Of a DNA stretch of 64,000 nt, positions 1-12,650 are shown piece by piece. The stretch covers positions 140,670,206 to 140,734,205 of the forward strand of contig OY755038.1 in assembly GCA_963576565.1 (NCBI GenBank), written 5' to 3'. This stretch comes from Aspidapion aeneum (taxonomy: Eukaryota; Arthropoda; Insecta; Coleoptera; Brentidae). The notes under the pieces are model-generated. The model searched no databases. It was not told the DNA's origin and was given only the letters and a program-made list of their open reading frames with translations. Made by a program: the position numbers and the translations under genes. Positions within the stretch are counted from its first letter, which is position 1. Each line of letters begins with the position of its first letter.

Positions 1-235
1 ATATACAATTAATTTTTAAAAAAGCAAAACATATTTTTTGGTTGAACGCTAATTTTCAACTCATTTACGTATTCATGACTACTTAGAAAGACACTTCGTA
101 TTTTGTTGTCGTTGTTTAATTGGGGAAAAGCTTTATTTTTTTCCTTTTATATTATACATATACATACATACACCCACATATACATACATACAATCACATA
201 CATACATACATATACACACATGCACATACATACAT
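1..235. repeat. Left inverted terminal repeat of Penelope-like element 1
   Basis: The first ~230 bases reappear, reverse-complemented, at 2633-2860 with only a few differences, including the stretches around the words AACGCTAATTTTCAACTC and GACTACTTAGAAAGACAC and a block of TACA/CATA microsatellite. The repeat may begin before the window. Terminal repeats of Penelope-like elements (pLTRs) are known to occur in direct or inverted orientation, which fits the enclosed gene. Confidence 0.85.
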
Positions 236-476
236 ACACGTATTATATTTATATTTTTTATTAATGTTATTATTATTATTATTTTTTTAATAATTTCTAT
301 TATTATTATTTTTTTTTATATTTTATATAATTTTGATCATTTTTATAATATTAATATTAATGTATATTAATATATATATTTTTCTATAAATATTTTATAT
401 TATTTTTTAAATATAATTTTCTTTTAAGTTTACTTTATTTTGTTTATTGTTAATTTCATTAATCGTCATTTGGGGG

Positions 477-2640
477 TTATTTTAAGCGAATTCTATTGAG
501 TAGGGAGTTATAGACCGTACTCAATTTGTTAACATCGCTACGTAAATTAACTGCTCTATCTTTATTAATGTTTGTATATATCATTTCCAAAATGGAGCGT
601 TTGTAATAATTAGTTTCTTTTTCCAAGATCTTTGCTTCCTCAAGTGGCTAATGCTGTCTTATCTTTTTTATTTTTATTTTTTTCTTGGCAATCGTATTTA
701 TGTTGTTTGAATCGATTTTCAATATATTGTTTTGTTTGACCGATGTATATTTGATCACAGCTACAGGGTATACTATAGATCGCACTAGACTGCTTTAAAA
801 ATGGAGTTTTATCTTTAAGTTGTGTAAATAAGCTGTTTGTAGTTTTTAAGTTATAAAAAACCAATTCTAGGTCATTTTTTTGAAAGCATTGCTTTAGTTT
901 GTGAGATAAGCCATGGACAAATGGGATCTTAAAATATTTTTTTCTTTCATTATTAATATTTTCAGAGTTCTCTGGTGGGCTTATATGCTTAAAAACATTT
1001 ATAAAACACTGATTTATAAATGTTGATGGATAATTGTTTTTCTTTGCGATATTTTTTATTATTTTTTTGTTTTCATCCCAGAATTTTTGATGACTAAGAT
1101 AGTGCGATCTATATAAAAGGTTGTTTATTGTGCTTATTTTATGCTGAACACTGTGGTATGAATTGTAATTTAAAGTTCTGCCAGAGCTAGTCGGTTTACG
1201 GTACCAATTGGTAATCAAACTTCCATCACTCTCTCGGATAACCTTAACATCCAAAAATGCTAGATTTTTGTCAGTTTCTTTTTCAATGGTAAATTGAATT
1301 TTCGGATGAATGGAGTTAAAAATAGTGAGAATAGTCTCTATTTTGTCTTTTGGTACAGCGGAAATTGTATCATCAACATATACAAAAAGAAATGGAATAA
1401 AAAAATCGATCTTTTTGTAAACTTCTCTGATCACATGATCCATGACTATATTAGCTAATACGGGTGAGCTGGGGTTTCCCATTGCACTACCATCTAATTG
1501 TTGGTACATTTTGCCTTGGAATGAAAAATAGCTCGTGTCAAAACATAAAGAAATCATTTCAAGTATCTTCTCCACTGGCAATTCAGTGTAAGCGCTAATA
1601 TGTCTTTTATGCTTTTTAATTATATCTAGTACCAATGATTTCGGAATGTTGGTGAATAAGGATACCACATCAAGAGATATAAGTTCATAGTTATCAGGGA
1701 GAGTCACATTTTTAATCTTTTCTACAAATTGAAATGAGTTCTTTATATTGAATTCAAAAGTAGTGGTAAGCGGATTCAAAATTTGATGTAACCAAGTAGC
1801 TATATTATATGATGGTGAATTTAGGCAACTCACAACCGGTCTCATTTTGAATCCGTTTTTGTGGGTTTTACGTAAGCCATATAGTTTAGGAGGGACAGAA
1901 TTATGATTTTTAATTTTTTTTGATATATTTTCACTAATATAGTTACATTCTTTGAGATCATTGATAAAAGAGTTAATTTTTGATTGATATTTTGTAGTGG
2001 GGTCATTGTGTAACAATTTATAGACCAAGTCATCATTTAACATTTCTGTCATTGCACTATCATAATCCAAACGATTCATAATGACAGTGCTGTTACCCTT
2101 ATCTGCCCTGCTTACTATAATATCAGGATTTTCTTTTAAGAATTTGTTAGCATGTTTATACTGTTTAAAAACGTTTTTATATTTTTTATTGATAGGGTTG
2201 TTGTTGGTGTTTTTATTTAAATAATTAGATATTATATTCACTGGATCCGATCTCACGTTCTGTGCTTTGTCCTCATCCCAGTCTTGTTGTGATGATATTA
2301 TATACTCTAAATCCTTGATAAATGTTTGAATAGATAGATGTTGTGGGCTAACTGGTAATGAGAATTTGGGACCTAAACCTAAAATAGTCAAAATATCATT
2401 TGGTAGGTTGAGATTAGTGTAGTTAAAAATAAATTCCTTGTTTTCTGCAATTGTAAACTCTTGGCTATCGCTATTTAAATTGTTTATGTTGTTAATGTTT
2501 ATCTCTTTTATGTAATTAAATTTTTTCTCGAAAAAATTAGTCAAAAATCTATTAAAACTATCATAGTTTGCTATAGTGACAAGACCTCTTACCTTTGCTT
2601 TTAATTCCATAAGTTCTTTATCTAAACTATGTATGTGCAT
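477..2640 (-). pseudogene. Penelope-like reverse transcriptase / GIY-YIG endonuclease, frameshifted near the C-terminus
   Basis: Retrotransposon protein that would copy element RNA at a nick made by its own nuclease. The open frame 640-2640 has 666 residues. Visible in order: the PLE N-terminal motif ADKGNSTVIM (about 179-188), KTHKNGFKMRPVVS (258-271), palm motif A LDVVSLFTNIP (323-333), DGSAMGNPSSP (383-393), catalytic YVDDT (421-425), IEKETDKNLAFLD (452-464), and the start of a GIY-YIG domain IYSIPC..IYIGQT (621-636). The frame stops at 640, but the conserved end of the GIY-YIG domain continues in another frame down to a stop at 477, so one indel near 640 has disabled the nuclease. The first ATG lies inside the right inverted repeat, so the 5' untranslated region would be the repeat itself. 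The RT part looks intact, so the element is probably young. The Penelope-like assignment is secure; the clade is not. Confidence 0.9.
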
Positions 2641-2860
2641 GTGTGTATATGTATGTATGTATGTGATTGTATGTATGTATATGTGGGTGTATGTATGTAT
2701 ATGTATAATATAAAAGGAAAAAAATAAAGCTTTTCCTCAATTAAACCACGACAACAAATTTCGAAGTGTCTTTCTAAGTAGTCATGAATACGTAAATGAG
2801 TTGAAAATTAGCGTTCAACCAAAAAATATTTTTTGCTTTTTTAAAAATTAATTGTATATA
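2633..2860. repeat. Right inverted terminal repeat of Penelope-like element 1
   Basis: Reverse complement of bases 1-235. It overlaps the first codons of the minus-strand PLE frame and contains the TATG/TGTA microsatellite. Its outer end is at the word AATTGTATATA (2850-2860). Confidence 0.85.
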
Positions 2861-3766
2861 CCAAGGTTTAAACAGGAAAAGTTTTGTGTTCTGACAACAA
2901 TGCATGTTATCTATGCATTTTAATATACAACAACTCCAAACTAGAAAATAAGTTCCATCACTGTCTTAATTGTATCATACTATATACACTTGTCCCACTC
3001 TAAATTAAATCAGTACCGTACACTACTAGTGCCACTCTATTCAAGGTTGCCTTTTGCTTTAAACTTAAAGAATTTTAATTTGTTTTAATATTTCGGAACA
3101 ATGAAAATCCAGAATAGTGACAACAATGCGGACTAATTTTGCCGCCCATAATATAACCTGTCTGATAAACAAAACAAAAGAAAATATAAATAATTAGCAG
3201 ATTAATGTCGGGTTTCGTTTTTAATTTTGTGCCGTTTGTTTTCCTGATGTGCTTGAATTCTTGTTTTTTGTTGTTCCAATGTACGATCTAGTCTGAAGGG
3301 TGAGTAACGAATTTTAAATATTTTAACAGTCCTTTTTAAATTTTAACATAGGTTTATAATGTGTACATTGTTGTTATTTTCTACATGGTATTATGGCTTG
3401 CTACAGGTTTTATTTGTTATTGTTGTTTTTATATGAATAGCTGATTGATCTCTTCGTGCGTATTTTATTGAGCCACCCATCAGTTACTAAAAAAAATTTT
3501 TGAACCTTTGTATAAAAAATTTTATATATGTATATTAAAAAAAAAGGAAGAAAAATAAACCATAATTTATTCTTTATATAAATAAATAAAAAAATCAGTT
3601 TCATATACATTAAAAGGGAAAAAAATATTTAGGAAAAAAATAATATATTGTCAATAAGGTCATTTTAAATGTTATTCATTGGGAAAAGAATAATAATTTT
3701 TAATTGGTGATGTATTAATGTGCCGTATTTTGTATTATCTTACTAATGAGTTGTAACCTTTTTAGT
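2861..3766. other. Non-coding AT-rich stretch
   Basis: No supported gene, tandem array or terminal repeat was seen. Short open frames here are A/T-rich chance frames. Confidence 0.5.
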
Positions 3767-3817
3767 CTGATGAAGACAAAAACTATTGTCGAAACGTTAC
3801 CGATGGATTAAAACGTC
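3767..3817 (+). ncRNA. Hammerhead-ribozyme-like core
   Basis: CTGATGA (3767-3773) fits the CUGANGA core box. It is followed by a 5-bp stem II, GACAA (3775-3779) with TTGTC (3786-3790), then GAAA (3791-3794), a possible stem III CGTT (3795-3798) with AACG (3812-3815), and TC (3816-3817) where cleavage would occur. I see no good stem I: the bases flanking 3767 and 3817 do not pair directly. Penelope-like elements are reported to carry minimal hammerheads in their terminal repeats, so this may be the remnant end of another PLE. Activity is doubtful. Confidence 0.4.
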
Positions 3818-5047
3818 TATTTACCAGAACAACAGTGTCCTTCTTCTTAGTTGCATTACAAGGACGTGATAAGTTTACCAAGAATATTCTATTCTCTGGC
3901 AAGATTTGCCTTTTAGCGTCCAGCAGAGTCACGCTGAATGACGTGGTCGAGTGACCCTTGATTTCTTCTCCATTGGAGGTTTTGACAAAATCCACCAGTA
4001 AAACCACGTTCTTAGTGAGCCCCCAATACTGATTTGCTGTGCAGGGTCTGTGAATTTGTGGAGAGTTTACCTTATTGAGGTAAGTAATTTTTTTGCTATT
4101 TCCACGATGTGGACAAAATGCTCATTCTAGTTTTTTTGTTAAAATGTTAAAAACAGGTTCCTTGGGAAGACCGCGTGATTATCCCGCTACAATTTTCATC
4201 CTGTTTTTGGTTACAAAAAATCCATCAGGAATTTGCAAATTATTTCCTGACCAGAACAATGTCTCAGACAGTCCATCATTTCCATGGTCTCAGGCACTCC
4301 ATTGTCTCAGGCAGCCCATGGTTTCCATAGTCGCAGGCAGTCCATAGTTTCCATTTCCATGAATATCAGGCAAGATCTTTCCTTTTATTTTGAGAAAAAT
4401 ATAAGTTTATATTAAAATAAATTAATGGGTACTCTAAACCTACTAAAATAATAAAACATAAACATAAATTCTTAAGGATAAAGAAAATAAAATTTTATTC
4501 TAAAATTTTAATTTTACCATGATGTACACTTGATGGCAACTTGCTTAAAACTATAACCTCCCTGGTATATTATGGCCATAACAACCAGGTAAATATGTAG
4601 TGTGATTGCCAAAGGGTAATAATCCTCTACATAAATAATTAGGTATTTTTTGCAACGTTTTCCTTTTTTTTAATTAGGTATCCGTTTTTAATAGGTATGA
4701 ATTACCTTCAAGAGGTCTTATTCTTTTGTCCTTTATTTTTTTTGTTATAAATTTCCATGAAGATTTTTTAATAAATCTATTGTTGTTTTTTTCTTTAAAC
4801 TGGTGTTTTTACTTTCGTCAAAAAAAATCTCTTCTTTATTAATTTGTAATAATGTGCCTTTAATAATAATTCACTATTTAAGGTATTTAATTTGTGTTTC
4901 TCATTTTACACATGAATAAAAATAAGTGGCGTCCAAAAACATTTAATATATATACAGGTACTTCTACTCAGTGATAAAAAACCTACGACTCAGCTCTCCT
5001 AAGAAAAAAACTGAGTGTCCGTTCGCTGAAGCCTAAACAGATATTTT
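3818..5047. other. Non-coding stretch with one short minisatellite
   Basis: Apart from the minisatellite at 4261-4355 nothing recognisable was found. Open frames at 3783-4007 (minus) and 4093-4347 (plus) show no known domain. Confidence 0.45.
4261..4355. repeat. Short imperfect minisatellite
   Basis: About four imperfect copies of a 17-26-bp unit built on GTCTCAGGCAGTCCAT followed by TTTCCAT. Confidence 0.55.
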
Positions 5048-5175
5048 TAGCTCACACTACTACTATATAAGTAGTGTGAGCTATGATGGTGATCCTAATT
5101 TTTTCGAGAAAAAAAAAGTTGCTCCGATTTCAATATATGTTTGCGTTTCAGATGATTTTGAAACTTTTTTGTTTT

Positions 5176-6092
<917 letters not shown>

Positions 6093-6206
6093 AACGACCA
6101 ACCCGCATAACTCAAAAACGGCTTGTCCGATTTTAATGAAATTTGTTACCTAAGTTGATGGTCCCATTTAAAAATGAACAAAATCCACCGAACGCAAGCC
6201 AAATAA

Positions 6207-6545
6207 AAGGGTGGGGGTAGATACCAAAAATTAGAGTTTATGTGAAAATATGGCGTGTGTGATATCAAACGAAAGGTAATTAAGTCTGGAGTTAAACAAA
6301 ATGAATTTTAGTTTATTTAAAAAAAAGGGTGGGGGTAGATCTCAAAAATTAGAGTTTAAGTGAAAATATGGCGTGTATGATATCAAACGAACGGTAATTG
6401 AGTCTGGAGTTAAACAAAATACATTTTAATTTTTTTTAAAAGGGTGGGGGTAGATTTTAAAAATTAGAGTTTGAGTCAAAACATGGCTTGTGTGGTATCA
6501 AACGAAAGGTAATTGAGTCTGGAGTTGAATAAAATATATTTCAGT
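6207..6545 (+). repeat. Three ~115-bp tandem units inside the CTGT element
   Basis: Units begin with AAGGGTGGGGGTAG at about 6207, 6325 and 6439 (spacings 118 and 114). Each contains ATATGGCGTGTGTGATATCAA-like sequence and AGTCTGGAGTTAAA. The same units recur in the copies near 59.7 and 60.4 kb. Confidence 0.85.
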
Positions 6546-6716
6546 TTTTAGTTATATTAGCTGACACGTACACTATGACTATAGTACCTAGTGTGAGCTT
6601 AGGTGCCCATAGATTGGCAGAGTATTTATATGGTGTTGCTGAATTAAACTTTGCGAGGGCCCAAAGGAATGGGGTTGATTTAAATTCTGACAACTTCCAA
6701 TACTATCCCTTAATTG

Positions 6717-7032
6717 TTAACCCTGTGAAAATTGATTATTTGGGACCATATTAATTAAGGGTTGCTGACTTGAGTTCTGCACATTTACATTATTGTTTAA
6801 ATAAGGTTGTGCTACCAATGCTTGATTTTGGGTCTGAAAACTTTGGCTATTTATAGTTTGTATATTATTACTTATTAATGGTGGCACAGTAAAAGTTTGG
6901 TTTAGATTTTGGCAATTTACAGCGGTAACGGTTTGAAGATGTGGATCTATATTTTGAGAATTTGGTAAATTATTACTAAAATTTTGGCTAGAAGAGGTTT
7001 GATTTAGTTTTGATAGTTTAAAGCCGGGTACT
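6717..7032 (-). pseudogene. Asn/Gln-rich open frame, unrecognised
   Basis: About 105 codons are open on the minus strand without an early ATG, strongly biased to N, Q, S and P (for example SQNFSNNLPNSQN and NNNVNVQNSSQQP). Beyond the stop at 6717 the same frame keeps the N/Q-rich character towards 6640, suggesting a once longer coding stretch. It could be a low-complexity exon remnant or a transposon ORF. No domain is recognised, and composition alone is weak evidence. Confidence 0.25.
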
Positions 7033-7974
7033 CATTAACGAACCACGAGTATCGATCAACGAACGCGATCTATTCGCTATTGTGGACGGCATTGTTCGGG
7101 GCTCGCAGCGCGATATCGAAACCTTAAATTAAAAGAAAGTACTACGAATACACATCTCTTGCAAAAGTTTACCTACATAAATACATTTTTTAAATAATAA
7201 AAAAAACATTTAAAAAATATTGCTAAATCTATTTGTAATAGTTTACTTGTAAGAAAATAGTAACCTGTCAGTCTTACTTTTTTACTTAAATTGCGAATAT
7301 CTCAAAAGCTAATCTATTAATTTTTGAAATAATATCAATGATGTAAAGGAATAGAAAAAACTCTTTTAAACCAGGTATCACTTGACCCACTTTCCCTCTC
7401 TAAAGTCAAGAGGTCAAAGCTGCCCCAACTAGGAGTCGCTAGATATAAATATTTTAAGAAAATAAAAATAATGTGTCCAAGGATTTTTTCAAAAATTTAC
7501 TTTAAATACCCATAATGACATCCCGTATACGTTTTCTGTGAGCATATAACTTTAAATTAAAATTGATAATGATGATGATAACGAAAATGATATACGTATG
7601 TTTTATCGCTCCGCTTGTTTTGTAAAAATAGTTTTTGCTTTTTTCTTATTGGGTAATAAATTTTGTAGTATAAAATGGAAAATAAATATATTTGGTTTAC
7701 CTCACTTTACTGATAACGGTAATTACCACTTATGATTGGACAAGCTAACCTATGTACGTATTAATGCTAAAAACTGCACACAACAGATGTGGCTTTACTC
7801 AGGCGTTGCGATCTGTATTGAGAGATGTTGAAGGAATAAGAAAAATTCGCGCGCGCTCGCTTAAAGCGCCTCTAGCGGTACATATTCAGGAATTACAAAA
7901 TGATAGCGGTAATGTCACTCTACCAGGGTACGCGTATAAAATGGATGTTGGATGTTACTTATATATATATATAA
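7033..7974. other. Non-coding stretch
   Basis: No supported gene. A somewhat less AT-rich patch lies at about 7025-7130 and another at 7780-7940; a short open frame at 7752-7982 has no recognisable domain. Confidence 0.4.
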
Positions 7975-8044
7975 ATTTTTAGTTTTGTTGCTTTCTTGGG
8001 GATGTGGTTCTAATAAAACTAGCAAATACGGATTCACATATATT

Positions 8045-8072
8045 GACGTTTCGGTCCAAAGACCTTCTTCAG
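8045..8072 (-). ncRNA. Hammerhead-like motif, left arm of PLE 2
   Basis: On the minus strand: CTGAAGA (fits CUGANGA), stem II GGTC/GACC with a 4-base loop, then GAAACGTC. The identical motif lies in the right arm at 14136-14163. It resembles the minimal PLE hammerheads with a very short stem III that are reported to act as dimers. Stem I is poor. Confidence 0.45.
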
Positions 8073-8445
8073 AAACTAAAAAGAAAGGAAACAACGCTTT
8101 TGGAAATTTGTTTTCTTAGCAATTATTTTTTAGAGAAAAAATATAAATTAAACTAAATAATTAAAACACAAATAAAAATAAAAAATACTCACCATTCACT
8201 ACATTTTCACACTACATTATGTCAACATCAGTTTTAAAAAGACAGTCACACTTTTTACACTTTAAAAACACTTTAAAAATTAATATACAAACAAATAACA
8301 CGCATACGAAGACTTTTAGTTTGCTAATAAAATATTTTTATTTTAATTTTTGTTTAAACAGCCAATGTGTGTGTGTGTGTGTGAGCGCTGTGTTCTGGAA
8401 GGTATATTGATAAGTTTTTTGTTCTATCTTATAATTTTACTTTTT

Positions 8446-9320
8446 TCAAGCAATAATATATATTATGTTTTGGTGGGTTTGAGTTTCGTTGGAAAGAGTG
8501 TTTTTTTTTGGTAATAAGTTAAAATATATTGGATTTAGTTGTTTTATGTCAGTCCGTGAGTTGATACAGTTATCACTTTTTTGTATTTCAATCATTTCCA
8601 AAAACTCTCGTTTTTTTTGGTGGCATTCAGTTTTTAATATTTTTGTGTTTTCAAAATTAAATGTATGATTCAATGACGTACTGTGGTTCGTTAGGGCTGT
8701 TTAATTTTTTTTGTCGTATTTGTGTCCATTTAATCGGTTTTTGAGATATTGTGATGTTTGTCCAATGTACACATTGTTGCAGTTTTTACAGGCTATTTGA
8801 TATACAATGTAGCTTTTTTTCTCCTTTGGGATCGAAGACTTTAACTGACTGAAATTTTTTTTAGATAAGTTGTACCCTTTATATGCTGTTGTTATATTAT
8901 ATGGTTTAAAAATATTGCTTATTTGTTATGATAGCCTTGGTACATATGGGATTGATAGATATTTATTATTTTTTGTATTTGTTGTTCTGTTTTTATGTTG
9001 AAGTTTATTGTAAAATAAATAGATTCTATTTTTAAAAGTTTTATCAATTAAAGATTCAGGGTAGTTGTTTAGGACAAGTGCTTTTTCTGGATCAGATAGC
9101 TGTATCGCTCTGTCTACGAGACCAATTATAACAGATTTTTTTTGGGTAAAAGGGTGCTGTGATTTAAAATTTAAATATCTGGACGACCACGTTTCTTTTG
9201 TGTACCACTCAGTTTTTATTGAGTTGTTTTGTCTATACAAGGTCATGTCTAAAAAGTTAATCTTTTGATCGGTTTCTTTCTCTATTGTAAATTGAAGTTT
9301 TTTATGATAGGCATTAAATT
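8446..9320 (-). pseudogene. PLE RT C-terminus and GIY-YIG fragment (left arm)
   Basis: The minus-strand frame 8926-9246 encodes the post-palm region (IKTEWYTKETWSSRYLNFKS), followed in other frames by the GIY-YIG core and then 8446-8673 (ILKTEC..KREFLEMIEIQ), the usual C-terminal helix of the PLE nuclease. At least two frame breaks occur. It lacks the palm, being cut off at about 9320 where the inverted junction lies. It pairs with the right-arm copy at 12830-13687. Confidence 0.8.
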
Positions 9321-9785
9321 AACGACTTATTGGGCGACCTTTCAACATATCAAAAACTAAAAAATGACCCAACAAACATTTACCAAAAGAATAATAATGA
9401 TCTAATAACAAAATGGGAATCAAAAATGTATCTCCAAACGATGCAAAAAGTTTAAAAATTCAAAACTCGCAAGCCCCTAGAATTTACGGCCTACCAAAAC
9501 TTCATAAAAAAAATATTCCATTAAGACCAATTGTCTCCTGTATACAATCTCCTTTCGAAAAATTATCAAAATAGCTACTACATAAAAGATTCAACAGACT
9601 TTAAAAATAAAATTAAAAACATAAAATTACCTGATGACCACATATTAATATCTCTAGATGTAGTATCTCTATACACAAACATTCCAACAGAATTAATACA
9701 AAAAATAATTACAGAAAAATGGACAGACATAAAAAAATACACTGACATACCACTAGACGAATTTTTAGCAGCAATAATTCTAACA
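9320..9785 (+). pseudogene. PLE RT N-terminal/palm fragment, interrupted by the LINE
   Basis: Plus-strand frames with shifts encode the fingers and motif [21 protein letters not shown] near 9490-9540 and LISLDVVSLYTNIP at about 9640-9690, then a helix ending IPLDEFLAAIIL at 9780. The frame then runs into the LINE 5' end; its continuation (TYFSYNKNFYKQ) is found at 12651. The fragment carries stops and frameshifts of its own, so it was probably already decayed. Confidence 0.75.
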
Positions 9786-9807
9786 GCCTAAACAAAGCCT
9801 CGGAGCA

Positions 9808-10715
9808 ATGGATGGAAACTCTCGAAGACGAAAAAAGCAAAGACAAAGGACTATGAATATAGCTACATGGAACGTACAGGTAGTAAATCATAAATTGGAC
9901 ATTATTGCAACCGAAGTGCAGAATTGTAAGACGATATCATTGCACTCACAGAGACAAAAAAGAAAGGAACAGGTACGAATAGTGTCGGTAATTTTGTCCA
10001 TATATTCACTGGAGTCCCAAAAGAAAGAAGAGCAGCCGGAGGGGTATCCTTGTTAATAAAGAAGAATCTAAAGAATAAGATTACAGACTACGATTGCATT
10101 AGTGAAAACATACTTCGTGTAAACATGAAGATGCTTGGACATAATATAAGCATTATAGCAGTCTACGCACCATCAGATGACGAAAGAGTAGCTACAAAAC
10201 AAATGTTCTTTGACCAACTTGATGAGACTATCACAAAAATCGGTAATACCAGAGAAATAATTATGCTTGGCGATTTTAATAGCCGAACTGGTAGGCAAAC
10301 CCAGAGCAAAGTGATAGGACCATTTGGAGAGGAAGTAACAAATGATAATGGCTTAAGACTGATGCAATTGTGTGAAACCCACAACCTAAAAATAAATAAT
10401 GGTTTTTTTAAACATAAGGATATTCATCGATATACCTGGACTCAGCCAACAAGAAATCTTAAATCAATCATTGATTACGCTATAGGTGGACAACACTCAC
10501 AATTAAAGTGGTATGATGTGCGAGCACTTCGTGGTGTTACCTGTGGATCTGACCACCATCTGGTAAAAGCAAAAATATTATTCCCTTTAAGAAAAACAAA
10601 TAAGGACGAAAGTATTAGAGAAAATGAAAACCTAGAATGCATCGAAGACAATCAAAAATACAACTTTAGAAGTCTAGAAATCGAAAGAATAGTAGATTGT
10701 ATCAGAACCGATTAG
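9808..10715 (+). pseudogene. LINE APE-type endonuclease, frameshifted
   Basis: The endonuclease would nick target DNA to prime reverse transcription. It begins MNIATWNVQ (9852 on), the usual first strand and catalytic Asn of this family. A run of indels at about 9930-10050 scrambles the region that should carry the ALTET-like catalytic Glu. From 10050 the frame is clean: IIAVYAPSDD, MLGDFNSRTG (catalytic D-x-N) and CGSDHHLV (catalytic S-D-H) are all present. It stops at 10715, where the linker to the RT continues in another frame. Confidence 0.8.
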
Positions 10716-11139
10716 ATGAAAAATTAATAAACACAAATCACTCATTTGAAGAGATATATACAAACATAATTAAAAGCTTGAAGGAAGCAAGCAACGAAGC
10801 TGTTGGGTAGCAAGATAATAGAAATAACAGGAAGGGTCAAAGAGAGAAAAAACGCACATACTTGAAATGGCTCAGTACTAAAGAGCAAAGAGACCTAGAA
10901 ATCTACAGGGAAACCAGAAGACAGCTAAGAAATTTGATACGCACAGAAAAAAATGAAATGTTCGAGCGCAAGTTCCACGACATAAATACACACGTAGGAG
11001 GTAGGCAGAGTTCTGAAGTATGGAAATTTATTTCTACAGTAAAAACCCAACAAAAGAAAAAGTAAACATTCAGATAATCAAACCAGAACAATGGACAGAA
11101 CACTACAAGGGACTGCTGCAGTAGACGAGACCCGAATAT
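10716..11139 (+). pseudogene. LINE linker between endonuclease and RT, broken
   Basis: A charged, Lys/Arg/Glu-rich linker, partly open at 10862-11065 (WLSTKEQRDLEIYRETRRQ), with stops before and after. It is typical of the spacer preceding the RT in RTE-like LINEs. Part of the usual segment just before the RT fingers seems to be missing around 11070-11230. Confidence 0.6.
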
Positions 11140-12171
11140 ATGGCAACCTCTCCGAAGAGAGACATAGAAGTACATGGAGAGGAAGTAATAGTCGAAAAAG
11201 AAATGATAAAGAATAATATTAAAAAGCTTAAACTACTCGAAAATCTTACATATATTATCAATCAATGCATAAACGGACATCCAGTACCTAATGATTGGAA
11301 AATTGCATTTATATCCTCAATACATAAAAAAGGAAACAAGCTGCATTGCAACAATTACAGAGGAATTTCGGTAACCAGTACTCTAAGTAGATTGTACGGT
11401 AGGATTCTTAGAGATCTAATAGAGAATGATTTTCATGAACAAGAAGAAGAAGAAGAGCAAAGTGGGTTTCGCGCAGGCAGATCTTGTAGTGATAATGTTT
11501 TTTGTCTTAAACAAGTAATTGAGAAAAGGAGCGCCAGAAATATAGACACTCATGTTACTTTTGTGGACCTACAAAAAGCATATGATACCGTTCCAGTAGA
11601 AAAATTATGTACAGTGTTAGAGCAAACTAATATCAATCATACATACATAAAAGCGATAAAAGAACTATACAAAGGGTCAAAATCTAAAATTAAAATTGGA
11701 AATCGACTTTCAAAAGAATTCCTGGTAACAAAAGGCTTAAGACAGGGATGTTGTATCTCTCCAACTCTTTTTAAAATATATATCGCAGTAGCTCTAAAAA
11801 ACTGGAAACGTAAAGTGCACGGCATGGGAATACAACTTAACGACCGATTTACCATATACACACTACAGTTTGCTGACGACCAAGTAATTGTGGCTAATGA
11901 TAAAGAAGGCATGGAGTATATGATGAGAAAGTTAACAGAAGAATACCAAAAGTGGGGATTAACAGTGAACGTGGACAAGACACAGTACTTATGTATTGGA
12001 AACGAATCCAGTGAGTTAGTACTAGAAAATGGACAAACAATATATCCATGCAATGAGTATGTATACGACACCTTTGATAAGACAGGAACAGACTGTAAAG
12101 AATTGGAAAAAAGAATAGCAAAAGCAAAAAAGGTTATTGGATGTACAGTATTTTATGGAGCAGAGAAATAA
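11140..12171 (+). pseudogene. LINE reverse transcriptase
   Basis: 343-residue open frame. Motifs in order: WKIAFISSIHKKGN, NNYRGISVTSTLSRLYGRIL, QSGFRAGRSCSDNVF, motif A FVDLQKAYDTVP, GLRQGCCISPTLFKIYI (motif B) and QFADDQVIVA (catalytic FADD). A Glu-rich slippage-prone run (EQEEEEEQ) precedes the QSGFR motif. An indel at about 12150 moves the rest into the next frame. The catalytic residues themselves are intact. Confidence 0.9.
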
Positions 12172-12620
12172 AAAAGAATGTAAAATTTAACATATATGAA
12201 ACAATGGTGAAAAGCACGCTGTTGTATGGAATAGAGACTTGTCGCGTAACATAAAAATACAAAACAAAAATGGAAAGTGTCGAAATGGATGCAATAAGAA
12301 GATCAATGAGAATATCTAGAATAGATCACATAAGAAATGAGATCATAAAAGAAAGAATGGGAATCGAGGGAAGCATAACGGATGACATCACTAAAAGGCA
12401 ACTGATATGGTGCGGCCATGTACAACGGATGAACGACGAAAGATTACTAAAGCAGGTCCTAGAGTGGCAACCAATACAGCGCAGAAAAAGAGGGCGTCCT
12501 AAACAAGAATGGCAACAGTCAATCCAAAGATCAATGAGTCAAAAAAATCTGACAGAAGATGACTGTCAGGATCGAAGGAGGTGGAGAATAGGCGTCAGAC
12601 AACGTAGAAAAACGTTCTAA
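12151..12620 (+). pseudogene. LINE C-terminal domain
   Basis: After the frameshift the frame reads through YETMVKSTLLYGIE, meets one in-frame stop near 12253, and continues open at 12270-12620 with MDAIRRSMRISRIDHIRNE, IWCGHVQRM and RRKRGRPKQEW, ending in RQRRKTF. This is the standard C-terminus of these insect LINEs and ends just before the trinucleotide tail. Confidence 0.85.
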
Positions 12621-12650
12621 ACCGACATAGTAGTAGTAATAAATCTAACA

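Larger units (their letters stand above)
9786..12643 (+). mobile_element. RTE/BovB-like LINE nested in PLE 2
   Basis: Non-LTR retrotransposon bounded by a 7-bp target duplication TCTAACA (9779-9785 and 12644-12650). It encodes an APE-type endonuclease, a reverse transcriptase and a C-terminal domain of the type often annotated in insects as craniofacial development protein 2-like. The 3' end is a short TAGTAGTAATAA-type trinucleotide tail rather than poly(A), as is usual for RTE-type elements. All frames are broken, so it is dead. RTE/BovB is my best clade guess. Confidence 0.8.

Noticed and set aside
3783..4007. 74-codon minus-strand frame as a gene
   Set aside because: It overlaps the hammerhead-like core, has no recognisable domain and no neighbouring support.
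11637..12127. Antisense frames over the LINE RT
   Set aside because: They are shadows of a clearly recognisable RT on the plus strand.
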